Assembly: GCF_029360765.1 (NCBI RefSeq)
Contig: NZ_JARKNA010000001.1
Location: forward strand, 248,001-312,000
Length of the DNA: 64,000 nt
Source of the DNA: Terrimonas pollutisoli
GTDB taxonomy: Bacteria > Bacteroidota > Bacteroidia > Chitinophagales > Chitinophagaceae
Direction of reading: 5' to 3'
The translations under genes were made by a program, and so were the position numbers. The notes under the pieces are model-generated. The model did not search any database, was not told where the DNA came from, and saw nothing but the letters and a program-made list of their open reading frames with translations. This document shows positions 56,893-64,000 of the stretch, piece by piece. Position 1 is the first letter of the stretch. Each line of letters starts with the position of its first letter.

Positions 56893-58485
56893 ATGAAAAA
56901 AAATATCTTCTTATTAACGCTTATACTTCCTTTCATTTCCGTTCAACTGTTTAGTCAAAGTTCAAATCGCAATAAACAGGTTATTCAGGAGCGAATAATA
57001 AATGTAGATTTCAGCAAACCGGCAGGCTCACTGAATACCTTTTTTAAAGAATGTGTGGGTGCCGGCAGAGCCAATGAAGGATTAAGAGCGGATTGGCAGC
57101 AACAATTGGCTTATGTAAGAAAAGAATGTGGTTTCAAATACATCCGCATGCATGGATTGCTGACTGATGATATGGCTGTTTATAAAGAAGACAACAAAGG
57201 CAATCCTGAATACAACTACATGTATGTGGATGCCTTGTTTGATTTTTTGCACAGCATTGGAATGAAGCCCTTTGTTGAATTAGGTTTTATGCCAGGCGCA
57301 TTAGCAAGCGGACCTCAAACAATTTTTTGGTGGCGGGGAAATGTAACTCCACCAAAAGATTATGAAAAATGGGCGGGTTTAATAAAAAATCTTACCGAAC
57401 ATTTTACGGAACGTTATGGTGCCGATGAAGTAAAGACCTGGTATTTTGAAGTTTGGAATGAACCCAATCTTTCTCCCGGTTTTTGGACAGGAACACAGGA
57501 AGATTATTTCAAACTTTATAAATACGCAGCACAAGCCGTTAAAAGCGTAAACAAGGAATATCGTGTTGGTGGGCCTGGTACAGCCGGAGCAGCATGGGAG
57601 CCGGAAATGATAGCTTATTGTCATAAAAACAATGTGCCAATCGATTTTGTAAGTACACACTCTTATGGAGTGAATCAGGGATTTCTGGATGAATATGGAA
57701 ATTCAGGTACTGTGCTCGCTAAAGAAGAATTTGCAGTTAGCGGTGATGTGCTGCAATCGAGAAAAGAAATTGCAAGTTCTCCAATACCAAATTTAGAATT
57801 GCATTACACCGAATGGAGTTCATCTTATACGCCGGCCGATCCTGTTCATGATAGTTATCATAGTGCAGCGTATGTGTTGCAAAAAATGAAGCAGGTAGGA
57901 AATGCGGCGAACTCTATGTCGTATTGGGTGTTTACGGATGTTTTTGAAGAACCGGGCCCAAGATTTACACCTTTCCACGGTGGTTTTGGAATGCTGAACA
58001 CACAAGGAATTAATAAGTCAGTATTCTATTCATACCAGTTTTTGAACCGGTTGGGAAATATTGAACTGGTAAATAAAGATGCCGCTTCGTGGGTTTGTAA
58101 AGACTCATCCGGAAACATGCAGGCATTAATTTGGGATTACACTTACACGATTCCCGACTCGGTGAATAACCAGCAGTATTATATCCGTGATCTGCCTTCG
58201 AAATCAAAAGGAAAGCTAAAGATCAATATTGCAAATGTTCCCAATGGCAATTATGCTCTTGAAGTTTATAAAGTTGGTTATCGCAGCAATGATGCTTATA
58301 CAACTTACCTGTCTATGGGACGGCCTTCTCAACTTACAAAGCAACAGGTTGAGCAAATCAAAAAACAAAACGACGGTTCACCGTTTTTAAAAGAGATTGT
58401 TACTATAAAAGATGGAATTCCGGTTTTAAAAGAACTGGAGATTCATGAAAATGATGTTTTCTTTTTAAATATTATCAAACTGTAA
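56893..58485 (+). CDS. GH39 family glycosidase, probable beta-xylosidase
   Basis: A 530-residue secreted enzyme. I use ATG 56893 (MKKNIFLLTLILPF), which gives a signal peptide; the frame extends to 56854 without one. GH39 marks are FKYIRMHGLLTDDM, the acid/base Glu190 in YFEVWNEPNLSPGFW, the His-containing DFVSTHSYGV, and nucleophile Glu307 in ELHYTEWSSSY. Characterised GH39 enzymes are mostly beta-xylosidases, with some alpha-L-iduronidases and others. In this locus it could remove beta-linked xylose or arabinopyranose side chains. The C-terminal sandwich is present. Confidence 0.9.
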   Translation: MKKNIFLLTLILPFISVQLFSQSSNRNKQVIQERIINVDFSKPAGSLNTFFKECVGAGRANEGLRADWQQQLAYVRKECGFKYIRMHGLLTDDMAVYKEDNKGNPEYNYMYVDALFDFLHSIGMKPFVELGFMPGALASGPQTIFWWRGNVTPPKDYEKWAGLIKNLTEHFTERYGADEVKTWYFEVWNEPNLSPGFWTGTQEDYFKLYKYAAQAVKSVNKEYRVGGPGTAGAAWEPEMIAYCHKNNVPIDFVSTHSYGVNQGFLDEYGNSGTVLAKEEFAVSGDVLQSRKEIASSPIPNLELHYTEWSSSYTPADPVHDSYHSAAYVLQKMKQVGNAANSMSYWVFTDVFEEPGPRFTPFHGGFGMLNTQGINKSVFYSYQFLNRLGNIELVNKDAASWVCKDSSGNMQALIWDYTYTIPDSVNNQQYYIRDLPSKSKGKLKINIANVPNGNYALEVYKVGYRSNDAYTTYLSMGRPSQLTKQQVEQIKKQNDGSPFLKEIVTIKDGIPVLKELEIHENDVFFLNIIKL

Positions 58486-58539
58486 ATGATAGCGGCAGTA
58501 CTAATAGCTCTCTAATGCTTAGCTCACAATTTAAAAAGC

Positions 58540-59676
58540 ATGACACCAATAAGATATTACAAACCCGAGTTAGACTTACTTCGCCTTTGTGCATTTCTAT
58601 TTGTGTTCTTCACACACCGATTGGACCTGGCACCAATTGATCCGGCACAATATTATTGGGGACATCATATTAGTTTGGTTGGAGTTTTTGGAGTACCGCT
58701 CTTCTTTTTTCTAAGTGCATTTTTAATAACAGAATTACTTACTAAGGAACAAGACCAGTTCGGAAAAATTAGTATCAAATCTTTTTACATAAGACGCATC
58801 CTTCGCATTTGGCCATTGTATTTTACCTTCTTTTTTGGAATGGTATTAGTGACACAGTTTTCAGACAAATTCGGACATATTACACCCGGAACACAACTTG
58901 CATTCAGTTTATTTTCCGGCAACTGGTATATTACTTTTAATGAATGGCTTTCGTCTTACCCTGTTAATCCGCTTTGGAGCATTTCTGTTGAAGAACAACT
59001 TTACATTTTACTTCCATTAGTTGTATTTTATGCAGGCAAAAGAGGGCTAAAGATTTTTTCAGTTCTTGCACTTCTGCTGGCTTACACAACTGTTATTTAC
59101 TATGCCCTAAATCCCACAAAAGGATTTAGTGGACAGTGGACAAATAGCTTTGTGCATTTTCAATTTTTTGCAGCAGGAATTCTTCTGTCTGTTTATTTAA
59201 AGGGATGGCAACCAAAATGGCAAGTAATTTCCCGAATTGCAATATTTATAGCGGGACTGGTATGTTGGTTGTTAGCCTCAATTGTCTGTGGAATTCATGC
59301 AGATGCTCCACACCTTTCAACTATTTCACAAGCTATTGGTGGTTGGTTTTTGATACTTGCCGGAGTTGTACTGTTTTTTCTGTCGTTGTATGGAGCGTCG
59401 TCAAAGTATATGCCTTCTGCGTTGCTGTATCTCGGCCGCATATCTTATGGAATGTATGTATTTCATATCACCATGTTTTGGTTGGTTTATATAATATTTA
59501 AGGAAGAGCTGGAATCTTTTAGTACGACGATTGGCTTGTATGAATGGAGAAACAATGTTGGTTTTATTATCGCTTTCCTTGCTACGGTAATTATATCGTT
59601 ATTGTCTTATCGTTTTTTTGAAAAACCATTTCTACAGTTGAAAAGAAAATTCACATTAATTCTTTCAAGAGATTAG
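58540..59676 (+). CDS. acyltransferase family 3 membrane protein (OafA/YrhL type)
   Basis: A 378-residue inner-membrane protein with about ten hydrophobic helices. It starts with the family motif YYKPELDLLRLCAFLFVFFTH and has FYIRRILRIWPLY and the WSISVEEQLYILLPL motif. It ends in a basic tail. Proteins of this type move acetyl or succinyl groups onto glycans. In a degradation locus that is unexpected. It may modify the cell's own surface polysaccharide or a periplasmic intermediate, or be a passenger. It follows GH39 by 54 bp in the same direction. Confidence 0.92.
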   Translation: MTPIRYYKPELDLLRLCAFLFVFFTHRLDLAPIDPAQYYWGHHISLVGVFGVPLFFFLSAFLITELLTKEQDQFGKISIKSFYIRRILRIWPLYFTFFFGMVLVTQFSDKFGHITPGTQLAFSLFSGNWYITFNEWLSSYPVNPLWSISVEEQLYILLPLVVFYAGKRGLKIFSVLALLLAYTTVIYYALNPTKGFSGQWTNSFVHFQFFAAGILLSVYLKGWQPKWQVISRIAIFIAGLVCWLLASIVCGIHADAPHLSTISQAIGGWFLILAGVVLFFLSLYGASSKYMPSALLYLGRISYGMYVFHITMFWLVYIIFKEELESFSTTIGLYEWRNNVGFIIAFLATVIISLLSYRFFEKPFLQLKRKFTLILSRD

Positions 59677-59680
59677 CACG

Positions 59681-60998
<1,318 letters not shown>

Positions 60999-61020
60999 GT
61001 GTAGTATATAGAAGAAGAAA

Positions 61021-63381
61021 ATGAATAAGATTCAAAAAATGCTTTTTGCAATGGCTTTTGGGTGGCCGATAGGATTGTTATCACAAACAAACATTTATGT
61101 TTCCCCCAAAGGCAATGATGCCAACAGGGGAACACAGATCAAACCATTTGCATCCATTGAAAAGGCGATGGCAGCCGTGCGTAAAACAACGGGGCCGGTG
61201 GTGATATGTCTTTTACAAGGAACTTATCATTTAAAGAAGCCGATAGTTTTCACATCCGAAGATTCCCGGAAAGAAAACGAACCACTTACAATAACAAATT
61301 TTAAAAACCAGGAAGTCATTATTAATGGAGGGGTTCCTTTAAATCTGAAATGGGAAAAACACAAAAATGGAATTTGGAAAGCCGTTTTAAAACAGGATAT
61401 CATTTTTGATGAGTTGTTTGTCAATGGGCAATTGCAACGGATGGCCCGTTACCCGAACTTTGACTCTACTGCACGTTTTCTTGGAGGTACGGCGGCGGAT
61501 GCTGTCAGCAAAGAAAGAACTGCCCGGTGGAGATCGCCTGCAGGTGGTTATGTGCATGCTTTGCATCGTTCTGAATGGGGCGATTTTCATTATCTCATCA
61601 CGGGGAAAAATGACCAAAACGAACTGGCGCTTGAAGGCGGCTGGCAAAACAATCGCCGGATGGGAATGCATGATAAACATCGTTTTGTTGAAAATGTTTT
61701 TGAAGAACTGGATGCTGCAAACGAATGGTTTTATGACAAGAAAACAAAAACGTTATACTATCATCCTCCCAAAGGGCTTGACATAACAACCGCAAAATTT
61801 GAAACTCCGCAGATTGCTCATTTGTTTGAATTTAAAGGCACCGAAAAAAGTCCGGTAAGCAATATCAACATAGAAGGTTTAATGCTTACGCAAACATTGC
61901 GAACATTTATGCAAAACAAGGAGCCATTACTTCGCAGCGACTGGACCATTTACCGTGGAGCTGCTGTGTTGTACGAAGGCGCAGTAAATTGTTCGCTTAC
62001 AAATTGCACACTATCGAACCTTGGTGGCAATGCCGTTTTCTTTAATAATTTCAACCGAAAGAACGAAGTATCAGGATGCCTGATTTCAAAAATAGGTGCC
62101 AGCGCTATCTGCTTTGTTGGCGATCCCAATGCCGTTCGTTCACCAAGTTTCGAGTACAACCAATTTGTACCCCTGGAACATATTGACCGCACTCCCGGTC
62201 CAAAAACAAATAATTACCCTGCAGAATGTAAAGTGTATGACAACCTGATGTTTGATCTGGGCCTGGTTGAAAAACAGTCGGCGGGTGTTGAACTCTCCAT
62301 GTGCCAAAGCATTACCGTTAGCCATAACAGCATTTATGATATTCCCCGTGCAGGTATCAATGTAAGTGAGGGAACCTGGGGCGGCCATATCATTGAGTAC
62401 AATGATGTATTCAATACTGTAAACGAAAGTGGCGATCACGGATCGTTTAATTCGTGGGGTCGTGACCGCTACTGGCACCCTGATAAAGACGTACTCGACA
62501 CGATAGTTGAGAACCATTACGATATTACCATGCTTGATGTAGTGAAACCAATTATTCTGCGCAACAACCGTATGCGTTGCGATCACGGTTGGGATATCGA
62601 TCTTGATGATGGTTCCAGCAATTATATTATTTACAACAACCTTTGTTTGAATGGAGGAATAAAACTTCGTGAAGGCGTGAATCGCATTGTTGAAAACAAT
62701 ATCATGATCAATAACACTTTTCATCCACACGTGTGGTTTCGGAATAGTAATGATGTGTTCAGGCATAATATTGTTTCATCTTCGTATATGCCAATCGGCA
62801 TTCCTGTTTGGGGAAAAGAAACTGATTACAACGTATTCCCTGATTCAGCATCGCTTAAAGCTGCATGGGGTAGGGGAACGGATAAAAATTCGGTGAGTGG
62901 TTACCTGGATTTTGTGGATCCAAAGAATGGCGATTTTTGCTTGAAAAATGGATCCATTGCATTTACTGCAGGGTTTAAAAATTTTGCAATGGATAGCTTT
63001 GGCGTTCTTTCTCCGCAGTTGAAGTCATTGGCCAAAAAGCCACTATTGCCTTCGGTGATTGCGCTTGACAAGATAGATGATAACCCGGTAATTGATTTTA
63101 TGGGAGCCAAAGTAAAAAACCTGGCTACGCAGGGCGAACGTTCGGCAACAGGTATGAATGATACAACAGGCGTATTGGTTGTTGAAGTGAAACCCGGTTC
63201 TGCTGCTGCTAAATTTTTGCAGGCAAATGATGTGATCTTATCATTCAACAATAAAAAGGTGAATAAACTGAGAGACTTGCTTGAAGCACGAATGTCGGTG
63301 ATAGGATCAAATACGGAAGTATTGATCTTTCGTAACCAGAAAGAGATAAAAAAACATGTTGAATTAAATGGAGAGAAATAA
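61021..63381 (+). CDS. secreted right-handed beta-helix protein with C-terminal PDZ domain
   Basis: A 786-residue exported protein (signal peptide ending LLSQT). It opens with IYVSPKGNDANRGTQIKPF, typical of pectate-lyase-like beta-helix enzymes. Residues about 30-650 form a parallel beta-helix with repeated short NxxIxxNxxxNx strands (SHNSIYD, ENNIMINN, RHNIVSSS). A PDZ domain follows (about 690-785, GVLVVEVKPGSAAAKFLQAN). The shape fits GH141-like or related families (alpha-fucosidase or xylanase), but I cannot assign one. The next gene, a GH29, overlaps or starts close by, so a joint role on fucosylated side chains is possible. Confidence 0.75.
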   Translation: MNKIQKMLFAMAFGWPIGLLSQTNIYVSPKGNDANRGTQIKPFASIEKAMAAVRKTTGPVVICLLQGTYHLKKPIVFTSEDSRKENEPLTITNFKNQEVIINGGVPLNLKWEKHKNGIWKAVLKQDIIFDELFVNGQLQRMARYPNFDSTARFLGGTAADAVSKERTARWRSPAGGYVHALHRSEWGDFHYLITGKNDQNELALEGGWQNNRRMGMHDKHRFVENVFEELDAANEWFYDKKTKTLYYHPPKGLDITTAKFETPQIAHLFEFKGTEKSPVSNINIEGLMLTQTLRTFMQNKEPLLRSDWTIYRGAAVLYEGAVNCSLTNCTLSNLGGNAVFFNNFNRKNEVSGCLISKIGASAICFVGDPNAVRSPSFEYNQFVPLEHIDRTPGPKTNNYPAECKVYDNLMFDLGLVEKQSAGVELSMCQSITVSHNSIYDIPRAGINVSEGTWGGHIIEYNDVFNTVNESGDHGSFNSWGRDRYWHPDKDVLDTIVENHYDITMLDVVKPIILRNNRMRCDHGWDIDLDDGSSNYIIYNNLCLNGGIKLREGVNRIVENNIMINNTFHPHVWFRNSNDVFRHNIVSSSYMPIGIPVWGKETDYNVFPDSASLKAAWGRGTDKNSVSGYLDFVDPKNGDFCLKNGSIAFTAGFKNFAMDSFGVLSPQLKSLAKKPLLPSVIALDKIDDNPVIDFMGAKVKNLATQGERSATGMNDTTGVLVVEVKPGSAAAKFLQANDVILSFNNKKVNKLRDLLEARMSVIGSNTEVLIFRNQKEIKKHVELNGEK

Positions 63382-63409
63382 ATTTTTAAAAACAACTATC
63401 AAAAACCTT

Positions 63410-64000
63410 ATGACAAGATTTCGTTTCGTGGGAATGCTGCTCTCTATCTGTATGATCAGTTCCTCGTATGCACAAACAAAAGCGCCTGCCCCCTTTGGTC
63501 CTGTTCCAAGCAAAAATCCAATGCGGTGGCAGCAAATGGAGTATTATTCTTTTGTTCATTTCTCCCTGAACACCTGGACAGATCAATCATGGGGGTATGG
63601 CGATGAAGATGTCAAACTATTCAATCCCGAAAAATTAGATTGCCGCCAGTGGGCACGCATTTGCAAACAGGCAGGGATGAAAGGAGTTATCATAACAGCA
63701 AAGCACCATTGTGGTTTTTCCCTGTGGCCTTCAAAGTACACGGAGTACTCCGTAAAAAATGCTCCATGGAAGAATGGAAAAGGTGATGTGGTTCGTGAGA
63801 TGGCGGATGCCTGTAAAGAATACGGCTTGAAATTAGGCATCTATTTATCGCCCTGGGATAGAAACCACCCGGACTACGGAAAGCCTGAGTACATTACTTA
63901 TTTCAGAAATCAACTCACTGAATTGCTCACCAACTACGGACCCATTTTCGAAGTATGGTTTGATGGCGCTAATGGTGGTTCAGGCTATTATGGCGGCGCC
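63410..64000 (+). CDS. GH29 alpha-L-fucosidase, subfamily-B-like, 3' end outside window
   Basis: 197 residues are visible; the frame is open to the right edge. I start at 63410 (MTRFRFVGMLLSICMISSSY), giving a Sec signal peptide; an in-frame ATG at 63368 overlaps the previous gene. GH29 marks are MEYYSFVHFSLNTWTDQSWG, ITAKHHCGFSLWPS, GLKLGIYLSPWDRN and the nucleophile Asp185 in FEVWFDGANGG. The pattern differs from the two Tat-type GH29 proteins and is like GH29 subfamily B (alpha-1,3/1,4-fucosidases). A third fucosidase of a different type suggests more than one fucosyl linkage is handled. Confidence 0.92.
   Translation, partial: MTRFRFVGMLLSICMISSSYAQTKAPAPFGPVPSKNPMRWQQMEYYSFVHFSLNTWTDQSWGYGDEDVKLFNPEKLDCRQWARICKQAGMKGVIITAKHHCGFSLWPSKYTEYSVKNAPWKNGKGDVVREMADACKEYGLKLGIYLSPWDRNHPDYGKPEYITYFRNQLTELLTNYGPIFEVWFDGANGGSGYYGGA

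Overview
The window reads as chromosome of a member of Bacteroidota, most likely in or near Chitinophagaceae. The signs are SusC/SusD pairs, a one-protein hybrid two-component sensor, lipoproteins with a Cys-Lys-Lys N-terminus, a type IX secretion sorting tail, A-rich ribosome binding sites and a moderate G+C content. The genus is inference. Almost all of 7.3-64 kb is a polysaccharide utilisation locus on the + strand. Its enzyme set (two GH5, GH74, GH31 alpha-xylosidase, GH3, GH2, GH51, GH39 and three GH29 fucosidases) points to fucosylated and probably acetylated xyloglucan as the main target.

Layout. 1-5 kb: a LytS/LytTR two-component pair, a small secreted SnoaL-like protein and a TonB-dependent receptor. 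5-7.2 kb: a decayed stretch holding an amidohydrolase stub, a diverged direct repeat, a GIY-YIG nuclease gene between two tRNA-3'-end-like elements, and a broken AraC regulator. 7.3-11.5 kb: two sugar dehydrogenases, a mutarotase and a GH29 fucosidase, apparently a fucose release and catabolism operon. 11.6-12.5 kb: an AraC regulator on the minus strand. 13-16.7 kb: a double-domain CE1 esterase and a GH51 arabinofuranosidase. 17-21.2 kb: the hybrid sensor-regulator. 21.5-40 kb (block 1): GH31, SusC, SusD, surface lipoprotein, GH5, GH29, GH3, carbohydrate acetylesterase, GH2. 40.4-64 kb (block 2): a stub of GH31, then SusC, SusD, surface glycan-binding lipoprotein, BACON-GH5, GH74, GH97, a second acetylesterase, GH39, an acyltransferase, a GH2 stub, CE1 esterase, beta-helix/PDZ protein and a third GH29 running off the end.

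Working model (inference from families). Surface GH5 and GH74 cut the xyloglucan backbone. The SusC/SusD pairs and their lipoproteins bind and import oligosaccharides. Periplasmic esterases, GH29, GH2, GH51, GH31, GH39 and GH3 strip side chains and reduce the rest to monosaccharides. The hybrid sensor detects an oligosaccharide in the periplasm and acts through a direct-repeat operator, of which two near-identical copies sit ahead of blocks 1 and 2. Freed fucose is oxidised by the enzymes at 7.3-9.8 kb.

Blocks 1 and 2 share much of their order (GH31, SusC, SusD, lipoprotein, GH5 ... acetylesterase ... GH2). Decayed stubs mark several lost partners. This suggests a locus that grew by segmental duplication followed by divergence and gene loss. 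I see no rRNA, complete tRNA, CRISPR array or intact transposase.
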